NCBI GenBank assembly: GCA_028287035.1
Contig: JAQBQL010000054.1
Span: 1 to 25,954, forward strand
Source of the DNA: Labilithrix sp.
Lineage (GTDB): Bacteria; Myxococcota; Polyangia; Polyangiales; Polyangiaceae
Length of the DNA: 25,954 bases
Direction: 5' to 3'
The position numbers and the translations under genes are program-made. Below the pieces are notes generated by a model. The model saw only the letters and a program-made list of their open reading frames with translations. It ran no database searches and had not been told where the DNA came from. Below are positions 8,105-16,896 of the stretch, piece after piece. Position 1 is the stretch's first letter; the number at the start of each line of letters is the position of its first letter.

Positions 8105-9487
8105 ATGCCGCACGCGCATCTGCTCGTCGTCGACGACGAGCCCTCGATCCTGACCACCCTCCAGAAGGCGCTCTCGCTCGAGGGGTACTCGGTGGACGTC
8201 GCGGGCGGGGTCAGGGTCGCCGAGGACAAGCTCAAGAAGCGCTCCTACGACCTTTGCCTGTTCGACGTGATGCTGCCCGACGGCGACGGCCTGGGCCTGC
8301 TCGCGCAGCTCCGCGCCGCGAAGAACGAGGTGCCCGTCATCATGATGAGCGGGCACGCCACCATCGACACCGCAGTGAAGGCGACGCGCCTCGGCGCGAT
8401 GAGCTTCCTCGAGAAGCCGCTGAACACCGACGCGCTCCTCATCGCCGTCGAGACGGCGCTCCGCCTCCAGCGCGCCGAGAGCGAGGCGCGCGAGCTACGC
8501 GCCGCGAGCGGCACCACCGGCGAGCTGGTCGGCGAGAGCGGGCCCATCAAGAAGCTCGTCGAGCAGATCGGGCGCGCCGCAAAGAGCTCGGCGAGCGTGC
8601 TCGTGACCGGCGAGCGCGGCACCGGCAAGGAGCTCGTGGCGCGCGCCATCCATCTCCTTTCGCCGCGTGCCAAGGGTCCGCTCGAGAAGTTGAACTGCGC
8701 GGCGCTGCCCAGCGAGCTCATCGAGAGCGAGCTGTTCGGCCACGAGGTCGGCGCGTTCACCGGCGCGACCAAGCAGCGCCGCGGAAAGTTCGAGCGCGCG
8801 TCGGGGGGCACGCTGTTCCTCGACGAGGTCGGCGACATGCCGCTACCGATGCAGGCGAAGCTCCTGCGCGTCCTGCAGGAGCGCGAGATCGAGCGCGTCG
8901 GCGGCAACGAGACCATCAAGGTCGACACGCGCGTCGTCGCAGCCACCAACCGCGATCTCGTGAAGGCGAGCGAGACCGAGGCGTTCCGGCCCGACCTCTA
9001 TGACCGGCTGAACGTGGTGCCGCTGCACATCCCGCCGCTCCGGGCGCGGCGCGAGGACATCCCGCTCCTGTCACGCCACTTCCTGGCGCTCGCCGCAAAG
9101 GCGAACGACCGTCCGTCCATCACGATGGAGGACGACGCGATCCAGGTGCTTGCATCCTACAGCTTTCCCGGAAACGTCCGCGAGCTGCGCAATCTCACCG
9201 AGCGCCTCGTCATCCTCACGCCCGACGACGTGATCCGCGCCGCCGACGTGCGCGCCGTGCTCCCCGGCGGCAGCGCCCCGAAGGCGCACGGCCTCTACCG
9301 CGCCGGCGTGCCCTTCCGCGTGCTCGTCGAGGAAGCGGAGCGGCAGATCATCCAGGACGCCCTCGTCCACCACGGCGGGCAGATGGCGGCGACGGCGCGG
9401 GCGCTCGATCTCGAGCGAAGCCATCTCTACAAGAAGGCCCGGGCGCTCGGCCTGCGGAACAGCGAGAAGACCGAGGACGACGAGTAG
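8105..9487 (+). CDS. NtrC-family sigma-54-dependent response regulator
   Basis: 460-aa cytoplasmic transcription activator. Receiver domain at about 5-120: acidic pair D10/D11, phospho-acceptor D54 ([11 protein letters not shown]), S83 and K105 all present. AAA+ domain at about 140-375: Walker A GERGTGKE (170-177), an intact GAFTGA loop (217-222) for contact with sigma-54, Walker B LFLDE (238-242), and arginine-finger region [10 protein letters not shown]-terminal Fis-type helix-turn-helix at about 415-450 ([20 protein letters not shown]). It should hydrolyse ATP to open sigma-54 promoters after phosphorylation. The start is the ATG at 8105, directly before HLLVVDDE. No histidine kinase lies beside it, so it is an orphan here. 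Its stop is only 6 bp from the stop of the convergent rhomboid gene. Confidence 0.95.
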   Translation: MPHAHLLVVDDEPSILTTLQKALSLEGYSVDVAGGVRVAEDKLKKRSYDLCLFDVMLPDGDGLGLLAQLRAAKNEVPVIMMSGHATIDTAVKATRLGAMSFLEKPLNTDALLIAVETALRLQRAESEARELRAASGTTGELVGESGPIKKLVEQIGRAAKSSASVLVTGERGTGKELVARAIHLLSPRAKGPLEKLNCAALPSELIESELFGHEVGAFTGATKQRRGKFERASGGTLFLDEVGDMPLPMQAKLLRVLQEREIERVGGNETIKVDTRVVAATNRDLVKASETEAFRPDLYDRLNVVPLHIPPLRARREDIPLLSRHFLALAAKANDRPSITMEDDAIQVLASYSFPGNVRELRNLTERLVILTPDDVIRAADVRAVLPGGSAPKAHGLYRAGVPFRVLVEEAERQIIQDALVHHGGQMAATARALDLERSHLYKKARALGLRNSEKTEDDE

Positions 9488-9493
9488 CGCCGC

Positions 9494-10495
9494 TCACTGC
9501 GGGACGTGCAGTCCCGCGCACAGCGCCGGTTCCAGCGTGCACGCCCGTTCGCGGAGCGGGGCCGCGCGCGCCCGGTCATCCGCCTGATCGTAGTGCTCGG
9601 CGAGCAGGCCGCAGGAGAGCGCGCCGCCCGTCGCGCAGCCCTTTTCGGCGAGGCGGACGCCGCGCGGCACGTCGGCCGGCCACGGCTCCTCGCCGCCGGG
9701 CAGCTTCCCGGTGAGCCAGGCGCTCGCGAACTGCGCGACGCGCATCTGACCGTCGGGCGGCGGCGTCCACCAGGGGCGCGCCGCGTACACCAGTAGCGCG
9801 AAGCCGACCACCGCCAGCGCCGCCCAGCGCGGACCACGCGCCGCGCGTGACGTGAAGATCAGCATGATCGCCGCGCCCCCGAGCAGTCCGCCGAGGTGGG
9901 CCGAGTTGTCGAAGTGCAGGTACGAGCCGGCGACCGTCAGCAGTCCGAACTGCACGAGCGTCGAGCGGACGCCGCGGTCGCGGAAGAACGCGGCCGCGTC
10001 CGGGAGCTGACGGCGGCGGATCGCGAGCGTCGCCCCGACGACGCCGAAGAGCGCGCCCGACGCGCCGGCCGACACGTGCGGCTCGAAGAGGAAGCCGGCG
10101 ATCACGCTGAAGAGGCTGCCGAAGACGCCGCTGACCAGGTAGAGGAAGAGAAAGCGCCCCTTCCCCAGCACGCGCTCGAGGCTCGTCGACCAGCCGATCG
10201 ACATGTACGTGTTCACGCCGATGTGGAGGATCCCGATGTGCAGGAACATGCACGTGACGAGGCGCCACGGCTCGCCCGCCCACACATGGTACGGCTCGAG
10301 CGCGCCGAAGCGGAGGAGCGTGGCGACGCTCGCGGTGCCGCCGCCGTAGTACTCGGCCCATACGAAGACGGCGATGTTCACCGCGGTGATGAGGAAGGTG
10401 ATCGGCGCGGCGCGCGCGCGCTCGATCAGCGTCGGCTCCTCGGGCGGCGGAGGCGGCGGAGGCGCGGGAGCGTGTTCCGGAGTTGGCTCGTTCAT
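9494..10495 (-). CDS. Rhomboid intramembrane protease with Cys-rich Sel1-like tail
   Basis: 333-aa polytopic inner-membrane serine protease. Seen: a Pro-rich N-terminal cytoplasmic stretch (10-19), then the membrane core with EPWRLVTCMFLHIGILHIGVN (W-R and H-x3-N region, N95), the catalytic serine S146 in GASGALFG, and the catalytic histidine H200 in NSAHLGGLLGG; about six hydrophobic segments between 31 and 240. After the core, residues 280-330 carry four cysteines (287, 295, 319, 326) in a spacing like disulphide-linked Sel1-like repeats, an uncommon addition. The ATG at 10495 overlaps the tetR stop (ATGA), so translation is coupled to tetR. Substrate unknown. A longer frame to 10645 lies entirely within tetR and is rejected. 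Confidence 0.9.
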   Translation of the reverse strand: MNEPTPEHAPAPPPPPPPEEPTLIERARAAPITFLITAVNIAVFVWAEYYGGGTASVATLLRFGALEPYHVWAGEPWRLVTCMFLHIGILHIGVNTYMSIGWSTSLERVLGKGRFLFLYLVSGVFGSLFSVIAGFLFEPHVSAGASGALFGVVGATLAIRRRQLPDAAAFFRDRGVRSTLVQFGLLTVAGSYLHFDNSAHLGGLLGGAAIMLIFTSRAARGPRWAALAVVGFALLVYAARPWWTPPPDGQMRVAQFASAWLTGKLPGGEEPWPADVPRGVRLAEKGCATGGALSCGLLAEHYDQADDRARAAPLRERACTLEPALCAGLHVPQ

Positions 10496-11175
10496 CGTCG
10501 CCTCGCCGTCTTGCGGGGCGCGGGAGCAGCCCGCGTCATCAGCGCGCGCATCGCCGCCATGACCTCGCGCACCATCACCGTCGTCGCCGCACGCGTCGAC
10601 GACTCGGGCAGCATCTTGGTGAGCGGCCCGTCCAGCAAGAGGCACGCGAGCCCGTGCGGCAGAGACCAGGCCAGGATCACGAGCGCCTGCGCCGAAGGAT
10701 CCGGCGCGAGCCCTTCGGCGATCACCTCGCCGACGATCTTGGGCACGATGGCGAAGCAGCGCTCACCGCAGTCGTGAGTCTCCGGGAAGCGCTCCATGGT
10801 CACCATGTCCGGTCGGAACATGATGCGAAAGAGCGCCGGGTGGTCGAGCGCGAACTCCACGTAGCCCTCGCCGCACCGGACGAACCGGTCCACCGCGGGC
10901 GCCTCGGCGGCGATGACGCGACCGAGCCGCTCACCGAGCAGCTCGAAACCCTCCTGTGCGAGCGCCGCCAGGATCGCCTCACGGTCCTCGAAGTAGTGGT
11001 AGGGCGCCTGGTGGCTCACGCCCGCCGCGCGCGCCACCTCGCGCATGCTGAGGCCGGCGAGCCCGACGCGGTCGATGAGCGCCACCGAGGCGTCGAGGAC
11101 GCGCCGGCGGACGTCGTCGGGGAGCGCAGCCCCCGCCTTGTTCGCGCCGCGTTGCGCGGCAGCCGCTCTCGGCAT
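10492..11175 (-). CDS. TetR-family repressor
   Basis: 227-aa DNA-binding repressor. Residues 22-68 match the TetR N-terminal domain, with the helix-turn-helix at about 42-62 (GLSMREVARAAGVSHQAPYHYF); the C-terminal part (YVEFALDHPALFRIMF) resembles the WHG-type ligand domain. It is divergent from an RND efflux operon, the standard layout for a repressor that controls both itself and the pump. I start it at the ATG 11175. The frame continues up to 11280, but that extension translates the promoter palindromes (giving a repeated VDTV) and is probably an artefact. The stop overlaps the rhomboid start by 4 nt. Probable autoregulation through the palindromes at 11231-11286. Confidence 0.92.
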   Translation of the reverse strand: MPRAAAAQRGANKAGAALPDDVRRRVLDASVALIDRVGLAGLSMREVARAAGVSHQAPYHYFEDREAILAALAQEGFELLGERLGRVIAAEAPAVDRFVRCGEGYVEFALDHPALFRIMFRPDMVTMERFPETHDCGERCFAIVPKIVGEVIAEGLAPDPSAQALVILAWSLPHGLACLLLDGPLTKMLPESSTRAATTVMVREVMAAMRALMTRAAPAPRKTARRR

Positions 11176-11230
11176 GATGGCAGGAACGCTCGCTTCTCCG
11201 CTGCGGGGTGTCAAGGCGGGCTCGTTCTGC

Positions 11231-11286
11231 CTGACAGTGTCTACCATTTGCTTGACAGTGTCTACGGATGCCCTAGACACTGTCTA
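11231..11286. promoter_or_regulatory. Triple 13-bp palindromic operator array
   Basis: Three near-identical sites: CTGACAGTGTCTA (11231-11243), TTGACAGTGTCTA (11252-11264) and, in the opposite sense, TAGACACTGTCTA (11274-11286), a perfect odd palindrome. Spacings of 21 and 22 bp place all three on the same face of the helix. They are the most likely binding sites of the divergent TetR protein. Sites 2 and 3 overlap the predicted efflux promoter. Confidence 0.75.
11252..11279 (+). promoter_or_regulatory. Predicted sigma-70 promoter of the efflux operon
   Basis: A perfect -35 TTGACA (11252-11257), a 16-bp spacer and a -10-like TAGACA (11274-11279). Transcription would begin near 11286, about 20 nt ahead of the adaptor ATG. 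Both elements lie inside the operator palindromes, so repressor binding would block polymerase directly. The -10 is only a partial match. Confidence 0.5.
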
Positions 11287-11306
11287 CCTCGGAGGCTCGT
11301 TCGACC

Positions 11307-12374
11307 ATGCCGCGACCCGCTCGACTCCCGCTTCGTGCCGCTCTCCTCGCCGGCGCGGCCTCCCTCGCCGCGCTGGGGGCGAGCGGTTGCTCGCAGGCCA
11401 AGGCCGATGCGCCGCCGGAGACCCCCGCCCCGGCGGCCTTCGCGGTGCGCGTCGCCGAGGTCCAGCGCGGCCCGGTCGCGCATCCCGTCCACGGCACGGG
11501 CGTCGTGCGCCTCAAGAACGAGGTCGACCTCTCGTTCAAGGTGGGCGGCGTGGTCACGACCGTCCTCGTCGAGGAAGGTGCGGTCGTGAAACGAGGGCAG
11601 GTCCTCGCGCGCGTCGACCCCACCGAGGTCGAGGCGGCCTTCCGTCAGGCGAAGGACAGTCAGGTGAAGGCCGAGCGCGATCTCGAGCGCGTGAAGCGGC
11701 TTCATGCCTCCGGGTCACTGCCGCTCGTCGAGCTGCAGAACGCGGAGACCGGCGCCTCGCTCGCGCGCGCCGCGGTGGACGCTGCCTCGTTCAATGCCGC
11801 ACGCGCGGTGATCGTCGCTCCCGACGATGGCCGCGTCGACCATCGCGCGGTCGAGGTCGGCGAGATCGTGAGCCCGGGCCGTCCCGTGATCCACTTCAGC
11901 GGACGCTCGCGCGGCGCGGTGGTCCGTCTCGGGCTCACCGATCGCGACGTGCTGCGCGTCCACGAGGGCGAGGCGGCGAGCGTCGTCCTCGATGCGCGTC
12001 CGGGGACCACGTACGCGGGGCGGATCACGCAGATCGCGACGGTGGCGTCCCCCGGCTCGGGCACCTTCGACGTCGAGGTCCGGCTCGACGAGGCGCCGGT
12101 CGATCTGCTGTCGGGCCTCACCGCCAAGATCGCCATCGAGCACGCCGAGGCGGTCTCGGCGGTCGTGCCGATCGGTGCGCTCGTCGACGGCCGCGGGGAC
12201 AGCGCCGCGGTCTTCGTCGTCGACGGCGACCGCGCCCGGCGCGTCCCCGTGAAGGTCGCGTTCCTCGCGCAGGACCGCGCCGCGCTCGCGACGGGGCTCG
12301 AGTCCAGCGCCAGCGTCATCGAGGCGGGCTCGGCGCAGCTGGCCGACGGCGCTCACGTGCGCGTGGTGCCCTGA
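11307..12374 (+). CDS. RND efflux periplasmic adaptor (membrane fusion protein)
   Basis: 355-aa periplasmic adaptor that links an RND pump to an outer-membrane channel. Signal peptide with lipobox ASGC (Cys28), so probably lipid-anchored in the inner membrane. Seen: a biotinyl-lipoyl-like half motif VDLSFKVGGVVTTVLVEEGAVVKRGQVLARVD (in two parts, about 72-103), an alpha-hairpin at about 105-155, the second lipoyl half IVAPDDGRVDHRAVEVGEIVSPG, then beta-barrel and membrane-proximal domains. GGAGG at 11291-11295 precedes the ATG by 11 nt and supports this start. It is followed after 5 nt by the pump gene. No TolC-type channel gene is in the window. Expression is predicted to be repressed by the divergent TetR. 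Confidence 0.94.
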   Translation: MPRPARLPLRAALLAGAASLAALGASGCSQAKADAPPETPAPAAFAVRVAEVQRGPVAHPVHGTGVVRLKNEVDLSFKVGGVVTTVLVEEGAVVKRGQVLARVDPTEVEAAFRQAKDSQVKAERDLERVKRLHASGSLPLVELQNAETGASLARAAVDAASFNAARAVIVAPDDGRVDHRAVEVGEIVSPGRPVIHFSGRSRGAVVRLGLTDRDVLRVHEGEAASVVLDARPGTTYAGRITQIATVASPGSGTFDVEVRLDEAPVDLLSGLTAKIAIEHAEAVSAVVPIGALVDGRGDSAAVFVVDGDRARRVPVKVAFLAQDRAALATGLESSASVIEAGSAQLADGAHVRVVP

Positions 12375-12379
12375 CCGTC

Positions 12380-15300
12380 ATGCTCAGCGCCTTCGCCGTC
12401 CGCCGCTGGCAGTTCACCCTCGTCGTCTTCGTGGCGCTCGCGGCCCTCGGCCTGCAGGCGCTCTTCGCCATCCCCAAGGCCGAAGACCCGACGTTCTCGG
12501 TCGCGAACTTCGGCGTCGTCGCCGTCCTTCCGGGCGCGACTCCCGCGGATCTCGAGCGCCTCGTCGTCGACCCGCTCGAGGCCAAGCTCAAGGCGCTCGA
12601 CGACGTGAAGACGCTGCGCACCGAGATCGAGGACGGCGTCGCGGTCATCGGCATCGAGTTCCGCGCCGGGAGTGACGCCGACAAGAAGCGCGAGGACGTA
12701 CTCCGCGAGGCCACCGCGCTGCGGCCGACCCTGCCCCCCGAGCTCGTCCGCCTCGAGGTGAAGGAGTACAAGCCGTCCACCGTGAACATCGCGGTGGTGG
12801 CGCTCGTCTCGGAGCACGCCCGCATCCAGGACCTCGACGTGCAGGCGCGCGCGCTGAAGAAGCGGATCGAGAACATCCCCGGCGTCGGCGAGGTCGAGAT
12901 CGCCGGGCTGCCGAAGCAGGAGGTCACCGTCTCGCTCGACCTCGACCGCATGGTGGCGCTCGCCGTCTCGCCCGCCGAGCTGCTCGCCGCGATCGGGGCG
13001 GAGAGCACCAACGTGCCGGCCGGAGCCGTCGAGTCCGGGTCGCGACGCTTCAACGTGAAGACGAGCGGCGACTACGCGTCGGTCGAGGAGATCCGCACCA
13101 CCATCGTGCGCTCGGCGGGCGGCAGCGCCATCCGGGTCGCGGACGTGGCGGAGGTCGTCCAGGAGGGCGCGCCCGGTTCGGCGATCGCGCGCTTCGACGG
13201 AAAGCGCGCGGTGCTCGTGGCCGCCACCCAGCGCGACAACCAGAACGTCTTCGAGGTGAAGAAGGCGCTCGACGTCGAGCTCGCCGCCTTCGAGAAGACG
13301 CTCCCCGCGGTCTCGGGCATCACCCTCCGCCGCGGCTTCGATCAGTCGAAGAACGTCGAGCACCGCATGAGCGGGTTCAGCCGGGACTTCGGGCTCGCGA
13401 TCCTCCTCGTCCTCGTGACGCTCCTGCCGCTCGGGTTTCGCGCCTCGGTCGTGGTGATGGTCTCGATCCCGCTCAGCCTCGCCATCGGCCTCTTCTTCCT
13501 GAAGCTGGCGGGGTACTCGATCAACCAGCTCAGCATCGTCGGCTTCGTGCTCGCCCTCGGGCTGCTCGTCGACGACTCGGTGGTGGTCGTCGAGAACATC
13601 ACGCGCCACCTCCGGCACGGCAGCTCGCCGCGCGACGCTGCCATCGCGGCGACGCGCCAGATCACGGTGAGCGTCCTCGGATGCACGGCGACGCTCCTCT
13701 TCGCGTTCCTGCCGCTCCTCGCCCTGCCCGGCACTGCGGGACAGTTCATCCGCTCGCTGCCGGTGGCGGTGGTGTTCACGATCGGCGCGTCGCTCCTCGT
13801 GTCGCTGACCATCGTGCCGTTCCTCTCGAGCCGCCTCCTCGTCCCCCAGGAGGAGCACGGTAACGTGTTCCATCGCGCGATGACCTGGGCCATCGAGGGC
13901 AGCTACCGCCGGGTGCTCACGCGCGCCGTCGCGCACCCGCGCGTCACGATCCTGGTCGCGGCGGCGCTGTTCGCCGGGAGCCTCGCGCTCGTGCCGAAGA
14001 TCGGCTTCAGCCTCTTTCCGAAGGCCGGCGTCCCGCAGTTCATGGTGCGCATCGAGGCCGCCGAGGGCGCGAGCCTCGCCGAGACCGACCGGGCCGCCCG
14101 CTTCGTGGAGTCCGTGCTCGCCCGGCACCCCGAGGTGTCGAAGGTGGCCGCGACCGTCGGCAAGGGCCACCCGCGCGTCTACTACAACGTCACGCCGCGG
14201 AACGAGCGCGCCAACGCGGCCGACGTCCACGCCGAGCTCCACGTCGAGGGCGCCGCGAACGTCTCGCGCGTGCTGGATCGCATCCGCGAGGAGCTCCGCG
14301 CGGAGCCGGGCGTACGGCTCGACCTCGAGGAGTTCGAGAACGGTCCGCCGCTCGAGGCGCCGATCGCGATCCGGCTGCTCGGCGACGACAGCGACGCGCT
14401 CGAGGCGGCAGCCGGCCAGGTCGAGCAGGTGATGCGGGCCGCGGTCGGGACGCGCGACGTGCGCAACCCCTCGCGCGATCGCCGGACCGACCTCCGCGTG
14501 CAGGTCGATCGCGACAAGGCCGCGGTCCTCGGCGTCGCCATCGCCGACGTCGATCGCGCGGTGCGCCTCGCGGTCGGCGGCGTCACGGCGGGCACGTACC
14601 GCGCCCCGGGCAGCGACGAGGCGTACGACATCCGCGTGACGCTCCCGCGCCTGCCCGGCGACGCCGAGAAGAACGGATCGCCGAACGAGGCGCCGTCCCC
14701 CGCAACGCTCGACCGGCTCTACGTCGCCACCACGCGCGGCGCGCCGCTGCCGCTCGGACAGATCGCGAAGGTCGTCTTCGAGCCCTCACCGACCAAGATT
14801 CGCCACTACGGCAAGGAGCGGAGCGTCACCGTCACCGCGCAGGTGCGCGCGGGGTTCAACACCGATCGGCTGACCAAGGACGTCCTCGCCAGCCTCGGCA
14901 CGATCACGTTGCCGGCCGGCATCCGCTGGATGGCCGCGGGCGAGATCGAGAACCGCCAGGAGAGCTTCGGCGGGCTCGGCAGCGCGATCCTGGTCGCGAT
15001 CTTCGGCGTCATCGCGATCCTCGTCCTCGAGTTCCGCACCTTCAAGAGCACGCTCATCGTGGCCTCGGTGATCCCGCTCGGCATCATCGGCGGTCTCGTC
15101 GCCTTGCTCGTGAGCGGCAACACGCTCTCGTTCACCGCGAACGTCGGCTTCGTCGCGCTGATGGGCATCGAGGTGAAGAACTCGATCCTGCTCGTGGACT
15201 TCACGAACCAGCTGCGCGAGGAGGGCATGCCCCTCGACGACGCGATCCGGCAGGCCGGCGAGGCGCGTTTCGTCCCGATCCTGCTGACGACGCTCACCGC

Positions 15301-15514
15301 CATCGGCGGCCTGGTTCCACTCGTGCTCGAGCGCTCGCCGCTCTACTCGCCGCTCGCGATCGTCATCATGGGCGGGCTCATCAGCTCGACGCTGCTCGCG
15401 CGCGTGGTGACGCCCGTGCTCTACAAGCTGCTCGCCCCGGAGATCATTCCCGCGACGGCGACGGTGGACGCTGTCGGTCCATCGGCCACCCCGGCGATGG
15501 CCGCCGCGCCCTAG
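12380..15514 (+). CDS. RND-family multidrug efflux transporter (AcrB/HAE1-like)
   Basis: 1044-aa inner-membrane proton-driven exporter. First helix at about 12-30, then a periplasmic porter domain, a block of helices from about 336, the proton-relay aspartates D398 and D399 in GLLVDDSVVVVENI, a second porter domain, and a final helix block with GIEVKNSILLVDF, a typical family motif. Length and two-fold layout agree with the family. Start at ATG 12380, five nt after the adaptor stop; the open frame extends much further upstream but runs through the adaptor and antisense to tetR, so it is not coding there. The acidic pair and the KN..LLVDF motif favour the HAE1 type over heavy-metal CusA types. 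The exported compound is unknown. Confidence 0.95.
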   Translation: MLSAFAVRRWQFTLVVFVALAALGLQALFAIPKAEDPTFSVANFGVVAVLPGATPADLERLVVDPLEAKLKALDDVKTLRTEIEDGVAVIGIEFRAGSDADKKREDVLREATALRPTLPPELVRLEVKEYKPSTVNIAVVALVSEHARIQDLDVQARALKKRIENIPGVGEVEIAGLPKQEVTVSLDLDRMVALAVSPAELLAAIGAESTNVPAGAVESGSRRFNVKTSGDYASVEEIRTTIVRSAGGSAIRVADVAEVVQEGAPGSAIARFDGKRAVLVAATQRDNQNVFEVKKALDVELAAFEKTLPAVSGITLRRGFDQSKNVEHRMSGFSRDFGLAILLVLVTLLPLGFRASVVVMVSIPLSLAIGLFFLKLAGYSINQLSIVGFVLALGLLVDDSVVVVENITRHLRHGSSPRDAAIAATRQITVSVLGCTATLLFAFLPLLALPGTAGQFIRSLPVAVVFTIGASLLVSLTIVPFLSSRLLVPQEEHGNVFHRAMTWAIEGSYRRVLTRAVAHPRVTILVAAALFAGSLALVPKIGFSLFPKAGVPQFMVRIEAAEGASLAETDRAARFVESVLARHPEVSKVAATVGKGHPRVYYNVTPRNERANAADVHAELHVEGAANVSRVLDRIREELRAEPGVRLDLEEFENGPPLEAPIAIRLLGDDSDALEAAAGQVEQVMRAAVGTRDVRNPSRDRRTDLRVQVDRDKAAVLGVAIADVDRAVRLAVGGVTAGTYRAPGSDEAYDIRVTLPRLPGDAEKNGSPNEAPSPATLDRLYVATTRGAPLPLGQIAKVVFEPSPTKIRHYGKERSVTVTAQVRAGFNTDRLTKDVLASLGTITLPAGIRWMAAGEIENRQESFGGLGSAILVAIFGVIAILVLEFRTFKSTLIVASVIPLGIIGGLVALLVSGNTLSFTANVGFVALMGIEVKNSILLVDFTNQLREEGMPLDDAIRQAGEARFVPILLTTLTAIGGLVPLVLERSPLYSPLAIVIMGGLISSTLLARVVTPVLYKLLAPEIIPATATVDAVGPSATPAMAAAP

Positions 15515-15518
15515 GCAG

Positions 15519-15547
15519 TCGACTCCCGCGCAGCCTCCCACTATGCT
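15519..15547 (+). promoter_or_regulatory. Possible promoter of the PP2C operon
   Basis: TCGACT (15519-15524), a 17-bp spacer and TATGCT (15542-15547), four of six matches in each element. A start site near 15554 would leave only about 5 nt before the ATG at 15559, and no Shine-Dalgarno is seen, so the transcript could be almost leaderless. Weak evidence. Confidence 0.3.
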
Positions 15548-15558
15548 CGCCGGGCACG

Positions 15559-16896
15559 ATGTCATCCGACGCGATCCGCTTCTTTGCCGCCACCGACGTC
15601 GGTAATGTCCGCGAGCACAACGAGGACAACTTCCTCGTCGACAAGAAGCTCTCGCTCTTCATGGTCGCCGACGGCATGGGCGGGCACGCGGCCGGCGAGG
15701 TCGCGAGCGCGATAGCGGTCCGCACCATCCACGAGGAGATCAAGCGTGAGCGCGAGCTCCTCGCCGACTACGTGGCCGGCGCGCGCGGAGCGAACCGCGT
15801 CACCAACAAGGACGTGCTCGCCCTCATGGAGCACGCCGTCCAGCGCGCGTGTGGTCGCATCCACGAGGAGGCTCAGGCCGATCCCGCCAAGCGCGGCATG
15901 GGCACGACGGTCAGCGCGCTCATCGTGCTCGGGCACATCGGGTTCATCGCGCACGTCGGCGACAGCCGCATCTACATGGCGCGCGGCGGGATCGTGCAGC
16001 AGGTCACCGAGGACCACACCGTCTACAACGAGCTCGTGAAGCGCGGGAAGCTCACGCGCGAGCAGATCGATGCGGTCGGCCACAAGAACGCGATCACGCG
16101 CGCGGTCGGCGTGTACGAGCGCGTCGACGTGGACACGCTCATGATCGAGGTCCTCCCCGGCGACCAGTTCCTCCTCGCGAGCGACGGTCTGACGGGCTAC
16201 CTCGAGGCGACCGAGGAGCTCGCGGACTACTTCGGGCGCGAGGGTGACAACGCCACCAAGTCCCTCGTCGACATGGCGAAGGAGCGCGGCGGCAAGGACA
16301 ACATCACGGTCGTGCTGGTGCGCCTCGGCGCCGGCGCGCAGGGCGACGAGGAGCGCGCCAAGCGCCTCGCGCTGAAGCGTGACGTGCTCGCGCGCATGCC
16401 GCTCTTCGCGCGTCTCGGCGACCGCGAGCTCCTGCGGGTCATGCAGTCCGTCGAGGTCCGCGGCTTCAGCGACGGACAGGTCGTCATCCGCGAGGGCGAC
16501 AAGGGCGACGAGCTGTTCATCGTGCTCGCGGGCAAGGTGAACGTGTCGCGCGGCGGCGAGACCCTCACGCGCTTCGGCGCGGGCGAGCACTTCGGCGAGA
16601 TGGCGCTCATCCGCGCCGTGCCGCGCTCGGCGACGGTCACCGCCGACGGCGTCGCCGAGCTCATCGTGATTCGCCGCGGGGACTTCTTCGAGCTCCTTCG
16701 CAGCGAGCACGAGATCGCCGTGAAGATGCTGTGGCAGTTCCTCGGCGTGCTCTCCGATCGACTGGACCAGACGTCGAGCGAGCTCCGTCACGCGAAGCAG
16801 GAGCTCAGCGCCTCCGACATCACCAGCGAGGCGACCGTCGAGATCTTCCCCGGCATCGAGGGCGCGAACGAGCACCTGCCGTTCGGCCGGCGATGA
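15559..16896 (+). CDS. PP2C-type Ser/Thr phosphatase fused to a cyclic-nucleotide-binding domain
   Basis: 445-aa cytoplasmic protein phosphatase with an apparent small-molecule sensor. PP2C domain at about 6-256: HNEDN (metal D23), VADGMGGHAAGE (D38, G39), GMGTTVSAL, HVGDSRIY, ASDGLTGYL (D209) and GGKDNITVVLV (D247), so all metal ligands are present. A cNMP-binding domain follows at about 283-395; its phosphate-binding cassette FGEMALIRAVPRSATV keeps the key Glu347 and Arg356, so ligand binding is likely. A helical segment and a short polar tail end the protein. It should remove phosphates placed by Hanks-type kinases, possibly under cAMP or cGMP control. Start ATG at 15559. The stop overlaps the next gene start (ATGA). 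The Ser/Thr kinase at 21267-22868 is a candidate partner. Confidence 0.94.
   Translation: MSSDAIRFFAATDVGNVREHNEDNFLVDKKLSLFMVADGMGGHAAGEVASAIAVRTIHEEIKRERELLADYVAGARGANRVTNKDVLALMEHAVQRACGRIHEEAQADPAKRGMGTTVSALIVLGHIGFIAHVGDSRIYMARGGIVQQVTEDHTVYNELVKRGKLTREQIDAVGHKNAITRAVGVYERVDVDTLMIEVLPGDQFLLASDGLTGYLEATEELADYFGREGDNATKSLVDMAKERGGKDNITVVLVRLGAGAQGDEERAKRLALKRDVLARMPLFARLGDRELLRVMQSVEVRGFSDGQVVIREGDKGDELFIVLAGKVNVSRGGETLTRFGAGEHFGEMALIRAVPRSATVTADGVAELIVIRRGDFFELLRSEHEIAVKMLWQFLGVLSDRLDQTSSELRHAKQELSASDITSEATVEIFPGIEGANEHLPFGRR

Noticed and set aside
11176..11280. N-terminal extension of TetR with a repeated VDTV
   Set aside because: The extension is the translation of the operator palindromes; the TetR family domain begins well after the ATG at 11175.
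11045..12379. Upstream extension of the pump reading frame
   Set aside because: It runs through the adaptor gene in another frame and antisense to tetR; the pump N-terminus begins clearly at the ATG 12380, five bases after the adaptor stop.
12353..14242. Minus-strand open frame of 629 codons opposite the RND pump
   Set aside because: Low-complexity Arg/Asp/His/Glu composition and full overlap with a clear pump gene; a mirror-frame artefact.
15562..16875. Minus-strand open frame of 437 codons opposite the PP2C gene
   Set aside because: Mirror frame of the phosphatase, His/Asp/Val/Leu-rich with no recognisable domain.
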